A DNA stretch of 64,000 bases from Streptomyces chumphonensis (GTDB lineage Bacteria > Actinomycetota > Actinomycetes > Streptomycetales > Streptomycetaceae): contig NZ_JACXYU010000003.1 of the NCBI RefSeq assembly GCF_014779715.1, positions 372,001-436,000 on the forward strand, in the 5' to 3' direction. The notes under the pieces were generated by a model, which ran no database searches, was not told where the DNA came from, and worked only from the letters and a program-made list of their open reading frames with translations. Position 1 is the stretch's first letter. Each line of letters begins with the position of its first letter. The translations under genes and the position numbers were made by a program. This document shows, piece by piece, positions 26,170 through 34,290 of this stretch.

Positions 26170-26706
26170 TCAGGCGTCGCCCGTGCTCGTCAGCGCTTCG
26201 CTGATCATGCGGGTGGCGAAGTCGGTGTCCTCGGTGATGCGGTTGATGTGCTCGGCGAGCAGGAAGGCGGTCGCCTCCAGCGGCGTCAGCTCCGCCTCGG
26301 TCCAGTCCCCGTACTGCTTCCGCCAGAGGTTGGGACTCAGGCCCGTGCCCGCCGCGATGACGAGACCGGCCATGGTGGGCACGGCCTCCGGGCGGACGCT
26401 TCTGGGCATCATCCGCAGCGTGGCCACCAGGTTGGGGACCACGTACTCGATGACGTCCTTGCCGTGGTCCTCGTGCGCCTTGCGCAGCCACGTCATGAAC
26501 ATGTAAATGAGCGTGCACGCGCCGTCGAGCAGGTCGTCGGCGCCCCCGGGGCCCAGGGAGGCCGTGAACTGGTCGACCAGTGCCTTCATTTCGGGGTCGG
26601 CCTCGGTCCTGCCCGCGTGCACGCTGCGCAGTCGCGAGTCGATCATCAGCAGGGCCGCTCCCACGTCGCCGGCGGGGGCGTGTTCGGGGCCGTAGGGTGA
26701 CGACAT
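26170..26706 (-). CDS. Hypothetical helical protein
   Basis: A 178-residue protein that I do not recognise. It is predicted largely helical and soluble, with MIDSRLRSVHAGRTEADPEMKALVDQF-like charged helices early, CTLIYMFMTWLRKAHEDHG in the middle, and LEATAFLLAEHINRITEDTDF near the end. There are no catalytic motifs. The ATG at 26706 has a strong GAGGAGG eight bases upstream, and codon use is typical of the window, so it is a real gene. It lies upstream of the caspase-like gene on the same strand with a 171-base gap and may belong with it. Confidence 0.75.
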   Translation of the reverse strand: MSSPYGPEHAPAGDVGAALLMIDSRLRSVHAGRTEADPEMKALVDQFTASLGPGGADDLLDGACTLIYMFMTWLRKAHEDHGKDVIEYVVPNLVATLRMMPRSVRPEAVPTMAGLVIAAGTGLSPNLWRKQYGDWTEAELTPLEATAFLLAEHINRITEDTDFATRMISEALTSTGDA

Positions 26707-27295
26707 GGGGGTCCTCCTCGGATGGTCGTGCTCGGTCACCTTGCGGGTGTGGACGGCGGACGGCCGACGGGACGGGGCGTCAGATCCGTCCGGCCGGGTG
26801 CGGTGTCCGGTCGAACTCCCCTCCGGGCGGCGCGCGATGCGCTCCCGGGCCCGTGCGGCTCCACAGCACACGGGTTCGTCTCGGCGGACACCGGGAACCG
26901 CCGAATCCGCCCCCGAAAGGGTGATGTCAGGACGAAGGCCGGACGGGGCGGGCCGGGTCGGCAAGCGGTGGACGGCCGCTGCCGAGACCCGTGGCATCCC
27001 GGTCAAGGGAAGGCAAAATCTCCGGTGAGTGGTCCAGTCCTCGACGGATGCTCCGAGCGCGGCGCGCGGGGCCGCGACCGCGTATTGGTCTAGTCCAAGA
27101 GGTGAGCCTCTTGGTTGACATGTACGTGATATCCGCTTGCCTGAAGGTCTGTACCGCACAGCGCAGCACGCGTCCGAACGCCCCGGAGCCCAGGACACGT
27201 TCACCCCACCGCCGCGGCGGTCCCGCGGACCGAGACCGGCCTCCGGAGCGCACCCCCCACGGGCGGACGTCCCACTTCCCCTGCCGAGGAGTGCC
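26707..27295. other. Divergent intergenic region upstream of the first chitinase
   Basis: This 589-base region separates the minus-strand hypothetical gene from the plus-strand chitinase. It contains the DasR-type site at 27084-27099 and a TTGACA at 27115-27120 that could be a -35 for the chitinase, though I see no convincing -10. The rest shows no gene with a recognisable product; open frames here lack ribosome binding sites and family motifs. Confidence 0.6.
27084..27099. promoter_or_regulatory. DasR-responsive element (dre)-like site
   Basis: ATTGGTCTAGTCCAAG is a near-palindrome that matches the core of the DasR binding consensus (TGGTCTAGACCA) at 11 of 12 positions. In Streptomyces, DasR is the GntR-type repressor of chitin and N-acetylglucosamine genes, relieved by amino-sugar phosphates. 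The site lies 212 bases before the chitinase start and just upstream of TTGACA at 27115-27120. Confidence 0.75.
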
Positions 27296-29629
27296 GTGTC
27301 CCGACGCCACACCCCCCACGTTCCCGGACCCCCCAGACCCCCCGCGCCGGCGCGCCGCCGCCGCGCCGCCGTGCTCGCCGTCCTGCTGCTGGCCCTGGCC
27401 GGGCTCACCGGCCTGCCCGGACTGACGGGCACGGCGCACGCCGAGCAAGGGCTCACCGCGGCCTTCGTCAGCAGCGGCGGCGGCTCGTCCTGGACGGGCA
27501 CGTTCATCGTGACCAACGGCTCGCAGGCGGCCGTGCGGGACTGGTCACTGGAGTTCGACCTGCCCGACGGGGTGACCCTGACCGGTCACACGCACGGAAC
27601 CGCCGAGATCGACGGTCGCCACGTGACCGTCACACCCGCCTACTACATCGCCCATCTTCCCGCCGGCCGCGACACCGAGCCCTACAGCTACCGGTTTCAG
27701 GCGAACGGCCCGATCACCGAGCCCACCGGATGCCTGCTGAACGGGGAGAAGTGCGACGGCACCCCGGCCGTGCCCCCCGAGGCGCCCGCGGACGTGCGGG
27801 CGACGGACGCCACCGCCCGCACGGTCAGCCTGGCGTGGACGGCGGCACCGCGCGGCGACTTCCCCGTCGCCTCCTACGAGGTGCTGCGCGGTGAGGACGT
27901 CGTGGCCGCCAGTGCCACGACCGAGGCGACCGTGCGGGACCTGCAACCCGCCACCGCGTACACGTTCACCGTGCGCGCCAAGGACAACCGGGGCAACACG
28001 GGGCCGCCCAGCGCCCCCGTGACCGCGACGACCGTCGACCCGGCCACCGACCCGGTACCGCCGACGGCACCGAGCCGGCTCCGGGCGGGCGACGTCACCT
28101 CCAGCACCGTGGAACTGCGCTGGGACGCGGCCACCGACGACCAGCGCGTCGCGGCCTACGACGTCCACCGGGACGGTGCCCTGACCGAGAGCCTGCCGGG
28201 TGACACCCTGACCACCACCCTCACCGGGCTCTCGCCCGCCACCGCGTACACGTTCACCGTCACGGCGCGCGACGCCGCCGACAACGCCTCGCCGGCCAGC
28301 AACACGGTGAGCGTCACCACGGACGAGGCCGTCGGCGAGGGCGGCTACGCGAAGGTCGGCTACTTCGTGCAGTGGGGCATCTACGGCCGCCAGTACTTCG
28401 TGAAGAACCTCGACACCTCCAGGGCGGCGGCCAAACTGGACGTGATCAACTACGCCTTCGCGAACATCGACCCGCAAAACCTCACCTGCCTGAACGGCGT
28501 CACCAAGGGCACCACGCCCGACCCGCAGGACCCCGACCAGGGGGACGGCGCGGGCGACGCCGAGGCCGACTACGGCCGCGCCTTCCCGGCCCACCAGTCC
28601 GTGGACGGCGTGGCCGACGACGGCTGGGGCAAGCTGCGCGGCAACTTCAACCAGCTCAAGAAGCTCAAGGCCAAGCACCCGCACCTGAAGATCGTCATCT
28701 CGCTGGGCGGTTGGACCTACTCCAAGTACTTCTCCGACGCCGCCGCCACCGAGGCGTCCCGGAAGAAGTTCGTGAAGTCCTGCATCGACATGTACATCAA
28801 GGGCGACCTGCCCGAGTACAACGGTGCCGGAGGCGAGGGCGTGGCCGCCGGGATCTTCGACGGCATCGACCTCGACTGGGAGTGGCCCGGCTCGCCCGAC
28901 GGACACCCCGGAAACCACTGGAGCCCGCAGGACAAGGACAACAACACCGCGCTGATCGCCGAGTTCCGCAAGCAGCTCGACGCCCTCGGCGGTGAGCACA
29001 GGCTGCTGACCGCCTTCACCCCGGCCGACCCCGTGAAGATCGACGCGGGCTGGGACCTGACCGAGATCTTCAAGCACCTGGACTTCGCCAACGTGCAGGG
29101 CTACGACTTCCACGGCGCGGGCAGTGACAACTCCTGGGAGCCGAACCGCACCGGCCACCAGGGCAATCTCTACCCCGACCCCGATTCCCCCTACGACCCC
29201 GACTTCAGCATCGACGGCTCCGTGCGGCACTACCTCGACGCGGGCGTCAGCCCACGCAAACTGACCATCGGCTTCCCCTTCTACGGCCGGGGCTGGCAGC
29301 AGGTGACGGCGGGCGGGGTGAACGGCGAGTACCAGACGGCCGCCGGCGCCGCGCCCGGCCAGTTCCAGGAGGAGGCCGGAACCCGCGGCTACCACGACCT
29401 CCTCACCAGGGTGCCGAACATGACGGTCCACCACGACACCGAGTCGGTGTCCACCTACGGGTACACCGGACCGAACGGGCAGTGGTGGTCCTTCGACGAC
29501 CCCTGGTCCATCGGACGGAAGTCCGAGTACATCAGGTCCAAGGGCCTGCTGGGCGCCATGATCTGGGAGATGTCCGGTGACACACCGGACAGCAGCCTGA
29601 TGAACGCCCTGCACAACGGGCTGCCGTAG
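27296..29629 (+). CDS. Secreted GH18 chitinase with CBM2-like and two FnIII domains
   Basis: A 777-residue secreted chitinase. The signal peptide has an RRRR n-region and ends at about AHA-49. A carbohydrate-binding CBM2-like module (about 51-155, with SWTGTFIVTNGS) is followed by two fibronectin III repeats (about 160-250 and 258-345, both with ATAYTFTV) and a GH18 catalytic domain (about 352-777). The catalytic motif DGIDLDWE runs from Asp522 to the acid Glu529; the substrate strand ISLGGWTYS is also present. It hydrolyses chitin by substrate-assisted retention. GTG at 27296 has GAGGA upstream. DasR control is inferred from the upstream site. Confidence 0.93.
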   Translation: MSRRHTPHVPGPPRPPAPARRRRAAVLAVLLLALAGLTGLPGLTGTAHAEQGLTAAFVSSGGGSSWTGTFIVTNGSQAAVRDWSLEFDLPDGVTLTGHTHGTAEIDGRHVTVTPAYYIAHLPAGRDTEPYSYRFQANGPITEPTGCLLNGEKCDGTPAVPPEAPADVRATDATARTVSLAWTAAPRGDFPVASYEVLRGEDVVAASATTEATVRDLQPATAYTFTVRAKDNRGNTGPPSAPVTATTVDPATDPVPPTAPSRLRAGDVTSSTVELRWDAATDDQRVAAYDVHRDGALTESLPGDTLTTTLTGLSPATAYTFTVTARDAADNASPASNTVSVTTDEAVGEGGYAKVGYFVQWGIYGRQYFVKNLDTSRAAAKLDVINYAFANIDPQNLTCLNGVTKGTTPDPQDPDQGDGAGDAEADYGRAFPAHQSVDGVADDGWGKLRGNFNQLKKLKAKHPHLKIVISLGGWTYSKYFSDAAATEASRKKFVKSCIDMYIKGDLPEYNGAGGEGVAAGIFDGIDLDWEWPGSPDGHPGNHWSPQDKDNNTALIAEFRKQLDALGGEHRLLTAFTPADPVKIDAGWDLTEIFKHLDFANVQGYDFHGAGSDNSWEPNRTGHQGNLYPDPDSPYDPDFSIDGSVRHYLDAGVSPRKLTIGFPFYGRGWQQVTAGGVNGEYQTAAGAAPGQFQEEAGTRGYHDLLTRVPNMTVHHDTESVSTYGYTGPNGQWWSFDDPWSIGRKSEYIRSKGLLGAMIWEMSGDTPDSSLMNALHNGLP

Positions 29630-29634
29630 CCCAG

Positions 29635-29674
29635 CCCTGTCCGGCGCGGGCCTGCGGGTCCGCGCCGGACAGGG
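29635..29674 (+). terminator. Strong hairpin after the first chitinase
   Basis: A perfect 15-bp stem: CCCTGTCCGGCGCGG (29635-29649) pairs with its complement at 29660-29674 around a 10-base loop. It begins six bases after the chitinase stop, so the second chitinase is probably transcribed separately. Confidence 0.8.
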
Positions 29675-29795
29675 GTGCGGACCCGCCGGACGCGGGCCCG
29701 CACCCCGCCCGCGCACCACCGTCCGGCCCCGGGCGCCACGACTCCCCGCACCCCGGCACCCGGCTCAACCCCCCACTCGTTCACGGAGGCAAGGA

Positions 29796-30872
29796 ATGCT
29801 CACGGATCTGCGTCGTCGCACCCGACTGCTCGGCGCCACGCTGGCGGCCGCCTGCGTGGTCCCGCTGCTCACCGCCGCGTCACCGGGCGCCCCCGGTGCC
29901 GAGCCCCGGGCCGCGGAGACCTGCGCGCTGCGGTCCAAGCCCGCCGGGAAGGTGCTCCAGGGCTACTGGGAGAACTGGGACGGTGCCGCGAACGGTGTGC
30001 ACCCGCCCTTCGGCTGGACGCCGATCACCGACCCCCGCATCCGACAGCACGGCTACAACGTCGTCAACGCGGCCTTCCCCGTCATCCTCTCCGACGGAAC
30101 CGTGCTGTGGGAGGACGGCATGGACCGCACGGTCAAGGTGCCCACCCCGGCCGAGATGTGCGAGGCCAAGGCCGACGGCCTCACCCTCCTCATGTCCATC
30201 GGCGGCGCGACGGCCGGCATCGACCTCAGCTCGCGCGCGGTGGCCGACCGGTTCATCGAGACCATCGTGCCCATTCTGAGGACCCACAACTTCGACGGCA
30301 TCGACATCGACATCGAGACGGGCCTGGTCGGCACCGGCGACATCAACCGGCTCTCGGCCTCGCAGGCCAACCTCATCCACATCATCGACGGCGTGCTCGC
30401 GCGCATGCCGGCCGGCTTCGGCCTGACGATGGCCCCCGAGACGGCCTACGTCACCGGAGGCAGCGTCGTGTACGGCTCGATCTGGGGCGCGTACCTGCCC
30501 ATCATCAAGAAGTACGCGGACAACGGCCGACTGTGGTGGCTGAACATGCAGTACTACAACGGCAGCATGTACGGCTGCTCCGGTGACTCCTACGCGGCCG
30601 GGACCGTCCGGGGCTTCACGGCCCAGACCGACTGCCTCAACGACGGGCTGACGATCCAGGGCACCACGATCACCGTCCCCTACGCCAAGCAGGTGCCCGG
30701 CCTGCCCGCGCAGCCCGGCGCCGGCGGCGGCCACATGGCACCGAGCCTGGTCGCCCAGGCCTGGAACCACTACCGCGGCGCCCTCAAGGGCCTGATGACC
30801 TGGTCCCTGAACTGGGACGGCTCCCGGAACTGGACCTTCGGCGACAACGTCCGCCGCCTCCAGGGCCGCTGA
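29796..30872 (+). CDS. Secreted GH18 chitinase, single domain
   Basis: A 358-residue protein with an N-terminal signal peptide (RRRTR, then a hydrophobic stretch to about residue 30, cleavage probably near the AEPRAAE segment) and one GH18 domain. The catalytic motif DGIDIDIE spans Asp167 to Glu174, and LLMSIGGA is the preceding conserved strand. It resembles short Streptomyces chitinases with exo- or endo-activity, and has no binding module. Together with the multidomain enzyme upstream it forms a chitin-degrading pair. ATG at 29796 has GGAGG ten bases upstream. A strong hairpin separates it from the first chitinase. Confidence 0.92.
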   Translation: MLTDLRRRTRLLGATLAAACVVPLLTAASPGAPGAEPRAAETCALRSKPAGKVLQGYWENWDGAANGVHPPFGWTPITDPRIRQHGYNVVNAAFPVILSDGTVLWEDGMDRTVKVPTPAEMCEAKADGLTLLMSIGGATAGIDLSSRAVADRFIETIVPILRTHNFDGIDIDIETGLVGTGDINRLSASQANLIHIIDGVLARMPAGFGLTMAPETAYVTGGSVVYGSIWGAYLPIIKKYADNGRLWWLNMQYYNGSMYGCSGDSYAAGTVRGFTAQTDCLNDGLTIQGTTITVPYAKQVPGLPAQPGAGGGHMAPSLVAQAWNHYRGALKGLMTWSLNWDGSRNWTFGDNVRRLQGR

Positions 30873-30883
30873 GCGACCGGCCC

Positions 30884-30913
30884 GGGCCGGTCGTCGGCCC
30901 CGACGACCGGCCC
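30884..30913 (+). terminator. Hairpin after the second chitinase
   Basis: GGGCCGGTCGTCG (30884-30896) pairs perfectly with CGACGACCGGCCC (30901-30913) around a GCCC loop. Its left arm overlaps a second, 20-bp perfect palindrome at 30874-30893, so two alternative structures compete. It starts 12 bases after the stop codon. Confidence 0.78.
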
Positions 30914-31215
30914 GCGCGACGCCGTCGGGTGCGCGAGCGTTCGCGGGCTCGCGGCGAGCACGACGCCCGCGACGGGCCGTGGCCGCACGTTTCCCTTCCC
31001 GCCCTCCACGCGGCCCCGTTCAGCGCGTACCCTGCTGCCACGGGCGCCTAGACGTCCCGTGGGGTGCCCCTGGCGGCGCAGTGCGCTGCGTCTCCCGCCG
31101 CCGTGCGACCGCACGCACGGGCACCCCGGGTGCGCCGTCCGGGCGGACGACGCGCCGTTCGCAACACCCCCGGCCCACAAGGCCGAACCGCTCTACGCGT
31201 CGAGGAGTCGCCAGC
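30914..31215. other. Intergenic region before the LuxR-type regulator
   Basis: About 300 bases with no supported gene. It must contain the promoter of the regulator that starts at 31216, but I see no clear promoter hexamers, repeats or RNA structure. Confidence 0.5.
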
Positions 31216-32211
31216 TTGACCGCCAACGCGCTCGCCGTGTTCGGAGTCACCTCCGAAGAAGAGGCGTTGTACCGGTTCCTCCTCCGCAACCCCGGCATCC
31301 GTGCGGACGAGGTCGACCAGCGGGTCGGGTCCCCCCGGGAGGCCGTCGAGCGCGGGCTGGAGCGGCTCCGGCACCTGGGACTGCTGCGCCATGACGTCTC
31401 CGACCGGGGCCTCACCCCCACCAGCCCCGACATCGCGATGGCCCGGCTGATGGACCGTCGGCTGCAGGAGCTGCACGAGGAGATCATGCGGGTGACGACC
31501 TCCCGGTACGTCGTCGACCTGCTGCGCGCGGAGGTCGTCGATGACGAGGAGACGTCGCCGCAGGGCGTGGAGCAGCTCGTGGACCTCGGGCAGATCCGCA
31601 ACCAGATCGACGAACTGGCCTTCTTCGCGCGGGAGGAGATCCTCTCCGTCGAGCCCTACACCCGGCTGACCCCGGAGAACATCACCCAGTCCCGGCCCCT
31701 GGACCTGCGCTGCCTGCGACGCGGGGTCTCCATCCGCAACGTCGTGCGCAGCGACGCCCTGGAGCACGGGCCCACCGCCGCCTACCTGCGGGAGCTGGTG
31801 GCGCACGGCGCCCGGGTCCGGGTGGCCGACGACGTCACCGAGCGCATCCTCGTCTACGACCGGCGCACGGCGCTCGTGCCCATCGACCCGGCGGACACCT
31901 CGCGGGGCGCGCTGGTGACGCGTGAGGGCGGGCTCGTGTGCAACATCATCGCCCTGTTCGAGAAGATCTGGGAGCAGGCCGACGACCTCCGGGCCAGCGG
32001 GGAGGGCGTCCGGACGCCGCCGGAGCTCACCGAGACCGAGCGGCGGGTGCTGCTGTCGATGGTCTCGGTGGGCAAGGACGAGGCGGGGGCCCGGGAGCTG
32101 GGGGTGTCGGTGCGCACCTACCGGCGGCACGTCGCCGACCTCATGCGGACCCTGGGCGCCGCCAGCCGGGTTCAGGCCGCGCTGATCGCCCGGGAACGGG
32201 GCTGGATCTGA
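31216..32211 (+). CDS. LuxR-type regulator with TrmB-like N-terminal domain
   Basis: A 331-residue regulator. Residues about 10-60 (SEEEALYRFLLRNPGIRADEVDQ, VERGLERLRHLGLL) form a TrmB-like winged helix; the middle is a probable sensor region with a PLD/TrmB-C-like look (SIRNVVRSDALEHG, VRVADDVTERILVYD); the last 65 residues are a LuxR-type HTH (LTETERRVLLSM, ELGVSVRTYRRHVADLMRTLGA). Regulators of this build often sit beside RiPP clusters in Streptomyces. The start is TTG at 31216 with GAGGAG eight bases upstream. It is the outermost plus-strand gene next to the azole-peptide locus, so cluster control is plausible but not shown. Confidence 0.85.
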   Translation: MTANALAVFGVTSEEEALYRFLLRNPGIRADEVDQRVGSPREAVERGLERLRHLGLLRHDVSDRGLTPTSPDIAMARLMDRRLQELHEEIMRVTTSRYVVDLLRAEVVDDEETSPQGVEQLVDLGQIRNQIDELAFFAREEILSVEPYTRLTPENITQSRPLDLRCLRRGVSIRNVVRSDALEHGPTAAYLRELVAHGARVRVADDVTERILVYDRRTALVPIDPADTSRGALVTREGGLVCNIIALFEKIWEQADDLRASGEGVRTPPELTETERRVLLSMVSVGKDEAGARELGVSVRTYRRHVADLMRTLGAASRVQAALIARERGWI

Positions 32212-32551
32212 CCGACCCGCGGTGTTCCTCCGCCCACCCGCGGTGTTCCTCCACCCACCCGCCCTGTTCCTCCGCCCACCCGCGCAACGCGCGGTCGGCC
32301 AGGACGTCGGCGACGGCCCGCCGCACGGCCGCCCTGCCACCGGTGCCCGGCAGGGCGACACGGAGCCGGACGTGGTCGGTCTCCACCTGCGGGACGCACC
32401 GCCAGCGCGGCGGCAGCAGACCGAGCAACCGGACCACCGTCGTCTGACCCACCGGGGCGGCGACCGAGCGGCGGACGACCACGATGTCGACGTGGCCGCC
32501 CGGCTCCGCGGCCGATCCGCGCTCCGGGCACGCCTCAGGCACGTCCCTCAT
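32141..32551 (-). CDS. Small unknown protein with C-terminal tandem repeats
   Basis: A 136-residue open frame. Its central part (HVDIVVVRRSVAAPVGQTTVVRLLGLLPPRW, then VRLRVALPG and AVRRAVADVLADRALRGW) looks like a folded domain that I do not recognise. The tail contains three 7-residue repeats of the type GWAEEHR, encoded by the DNA repeat at 32220-32283. The ATG at 32551 overlaps the end of the M20 amidohydrolase gene by 17 bases, so coupling is likely. The frame runs 71 bases into the 3' end of the convergent LuxR-type gene, which is unusual and may mean an earlier stop existed in relatives. Confidence 0.55.
   Translation of the reverse strand: MRDVPEACPERGSAAEPGGHVDIVVVRRSVAAPVGQTTVVRLLGLLPPRWRCVPQVETDHVRLRVALPGTGGRAAVRRAVADVLADRALRGWAEEQGGWVEEHRGWAEEHRGSVRSSPVPGRSARPEPGWRRPGSA
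32220..32283. repeat. Three tandem copies of a 21-bp unit
   Basis: The unit GGTGTTCCTCCGCCCACCCGC is repeated three times with one to two changes per copy. Read on the minus strand it encodes GW(A/V)EE(H/Q)(R/G), within the tail of the small unknown protein; it also lies just after the stop of the plus-strand regulator. The 21-bp length keeps the reading frame, so copy number can vary without a frameshift. Confidence 0.85.
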
Positions 32552-33830
32552 CGCCGTCCTCCGCTCGCGGCCGGCCGCCGGCCAACTCGTGCCGGGCGGC
32601 ACTCACCAACGCCCGCACCCCGGCGGGCAGTGCCGTGCGGACGTCCGGGGCGAAGTGCGGTGAGTGGTTGCCCGGCGGCCCGCCCGGGCGGTCGCCGGCC
32701 GCACGCCACTCCCGGACACCGGTCGCGCCCAGCATCCAGTAGCCCGTGCGCACGTGCCGGACGCCGTGCAGCGCGGCTCCGGCGGGCCCGTACCAGGCGA
32801 AGTCCTCGGTGGCCGTCGCCGGATGCCACGTCAGCACCCGGGCGGCCCCGAGGACGTCGGTGTGCACGCCCCGCAGCGCGTCGGTGGTACCCGGGTCGGG
32901 GACGAGCGCCGGAGAGCGCGAGTCGACGGACAGGGTGGGCTCGGCGGGGCATCCGGAGGCCGTGCTCTCGGCGCGCACGATGCGCCGGACGGCCTCCGTC
33001 ACGCGGTCCAGCGCGGCCTCGGTGAAGCCGCGCACCCCGATCGCGAGCCGCGCCGCGTCGGGGACGACGTTGGCCCGCTCCCCGGCGTGCAGTGCGCCGA
33101 CGGTGAGGACGACCTGCTCGGCGGGGGCGGTCTCCCGGGCCACGACGCCCTGGAGCCGCATCACGACGGCGGCCGCGGTGAGCACCGGGTCGACCGTCAG
33201 GTGCGGGGCTCCGGCGTGTCCGCCCCGGCCGTGCACGACGACGTCGAGTGTCACCCCGCCGGCGAGGACGGGGGCGCCCGCCGCGACGTGGGCGACGGTC
33301 CCCGCCGGGAGCGGAGCGGTGTGCTGGGCCAGCGCGACGTGCGGGGTGCCGAACCGCTCGTACAGCCCGTCGGCGAGCATCGCGCGGGCACCGCTCAGCG
33401 TCTCCTCGGACGGTTGCCCGACGACCAGGAGCGTGCCGCTCCAGCCCGACCGGTCACGGGCCAGGACGGTGACGGCCCCGGCGAGCGCCGCGAGGTGCAG
33501 GTCGTGGCCGCAGGCGTGCATGACCCCCGGCACGGTGCTGGCGTAGGGCAGGCCGGTCTCCTCCGGCACCGGCAGCGCGTCGAGTTCGGCCCGCAGCAGC
33601 ACCGTGGGTCCGGGTCCGTTGGCCAGGACGCCGACCACGCCGTGCCCCCCGACCCCCCGGGTGACGGTGCAGCCCTCCCGGGCCAGCCGACGGGCGAACG
33701 CCTCGGCCGTGCGCCGTTCGTCTCCGGACAGCTCGGGGTGGGCGTGCAGGTCGAGGTAGAAGGCCACGGTGTCGCGCAGGACGTCCTGGGGCACGGTGGC
33801 GGCCGACGGCGGGCTCGGCGCTGAGGTCAT
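32535..33830 (-). CDS. M20D family amidohydrolase
   Basis: A 431-residue amidohydrolase/metallopeptidase. The dimetal site is visible: Cys107, His109 and His112 in HACGHDLH, the Glu pair in GQPSEE, a His in AQHTAPLP and a late His in GNHSPHFAP. RAELDALP precedes it, as in hippurate and IAA-amino-acid hydrolases. There is no signal peptide. Such enzymes remove acyl or aminoacyl groups from amides. The gene diverges from the azole-peptide precursor across a 200-base promoter region, so a role in maturation or self-resistance is possible. The ATG at 33830 has GGAAGGA nine bases upstream; the longer frame upstream is not supported. Confidence 0.85.
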   Translation of the reverse strand: MTSAPSPPSAATVPQDVLRDTVAFYLDLHAHPELSGDERRTAEAFARRLAREGCTVTRGVGGHGVVGVLANGPGPTVLLRAELDALPVPEETGLPYASTVPGVMHACGHDLHLAALAGAVTVLARDRSGWSGTLLVVGQPSEETLSGARAMLADGLYERFGTPHVALAQHTAPLPAGTVAHVAAGAPVLAGGVTLDVVVHGRGGHAGAPHLTVDPVLTAAAVVMRLQGVVARETAPAEQVVLTVGALHAGERANVVPDAARLAIGVRGFTEAALDRVTEAVRRIVRAESTASGCPAEPTLSVDSRSPALVPDPGTTDALRGVHTDVLGAARVLTWHPATATEDFAWYGPAGAALHGVRHVRTGYWMLGATGVREWRAAGDRPGGPPGNHSPHFAPDVRTALPAGVRALVSAARHELAGGRPRAEDGDEGRA

Positions 33831-33898
33831 CGTGCGGTTCCTTCCACGCAGGGGGTACGAGGGTGCGGCCCCCGCCGCGCCGGGGCCGCACGTCCCGC

Positions 33899-33930
33899 TG
33901 ACAGCGGGTGTCAGCGGAGTGTCAGCGGCA
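33899..33930 (+). promoter_or_regulatory. Direct repeats with 11-bp spacing, candidate SARP box before the precursor
   Basis: TGACAGCGG (33899), TGTCAGCGG (33909) and TGTCAGCGG (33920) form a run of three repeats with 10 and 11-bp periods. The last two are identical. SARPs bind such repeats close upstream of the -10. They lie about 100 bases before the azole-peptide precursor and 70 bases from the divergent M20 gene. The SARP encoded at 48.9-50.8 kb is the likely ligand. Confidence 0.6.
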
Positions 33931-34030
33931 GCGGGGCCGATGTGCGAGCGCCGCACCGTCCAATGGGAGGGCGGTGCGGGGACGTCCATCCGGGACAGCC
34001 GGTGACCCGCGCGGCAGTTGGGAGACCACC

Positions 34031-34204
34031 ATGGACAAGACGCAGCTCACCACCCTGGCCGACGAGATCCTGGAGCTGGAGTCCGAGACCTTCGAGATCT
34101 CCGACTACTCCGACGCCGCCGAGGTCGTCCTGGCCGGTTCCACCTCCTGCTCCTCGACCTCCACCTGCTCCTCCACGACGAGCACGACCTCCTGCTCGGC
34201 CTGA
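34031..34204 (+). CDS. Azol(in)e peptide precursor, Ser/Thr/Cys-only core
   Basis: A 57-residue precursor. The acidic leader (about 1-35) includes ILELESETFEISDYSDAAEVVLAG; FEISD-type segments occur in thiopeptide and related leaders. The tail from about residue 37 consists of Ser, Thr and Cys with only a final Ala: four Cys among eighteen Ser/Thr. Every core residue could be cyclised to a thiazole or (methyl)oxazole, or dehydrated. Thiazolylpeptide precursors look similar, but no pyridine synthase is evident nearby. The ATG has GGGAGA upstream. It faces the biosynthetic operon and has its own promoter region and terminator. Confidence 0.88.
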   Translation: MDKTQLTTLADEILELESETFEISDYSDAAEVVLAGSTSCSSTSTCSSTTSTTSCSA

Positions 34205-34227
34205 GGTCCCCCGCCTCCGGGCGGCGT

Positions 34228-34269
34228 GACGGCCCTTCCCCCTCCGCTCGCGGAGGAGGAAGGGCCGTC
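34228..34269. terminator. Bidirectional terminator between precursor and YcaO gene
   Basis: GACGGCCCTTCC (34228-34239) pairs with GGAAGGGCCGTC (34258-34269), and an inner CCTCCGC/GCGGAGG stem extends the hairpin. It lies between the ends of the convergent precursor and first YcaO genes and can serve both. Confidence 0.8.
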
Positions 34270-34290
34270 CTGCGTGGTCCGGGCGGCGGT

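Noticed and set aside
27545..29719. Long minus-strand open frame opposite the chitinase
   Set aside because: Shadow of the GH18 gene; no motif or ribosome binding site.
32172..32531. Alternative minus-strand frame over the tandem repeats
   Set aside because: Lacks the domain-like central part and coupling to the M20 gene; the overlapping frame ending at 32141 is better supported.
34031..34204. Firm call as a thiopeptide
   Set aside because: The precursor looks similar, but only one SpaB_C-like protein is encoded and no separate pyridine synthase was found.
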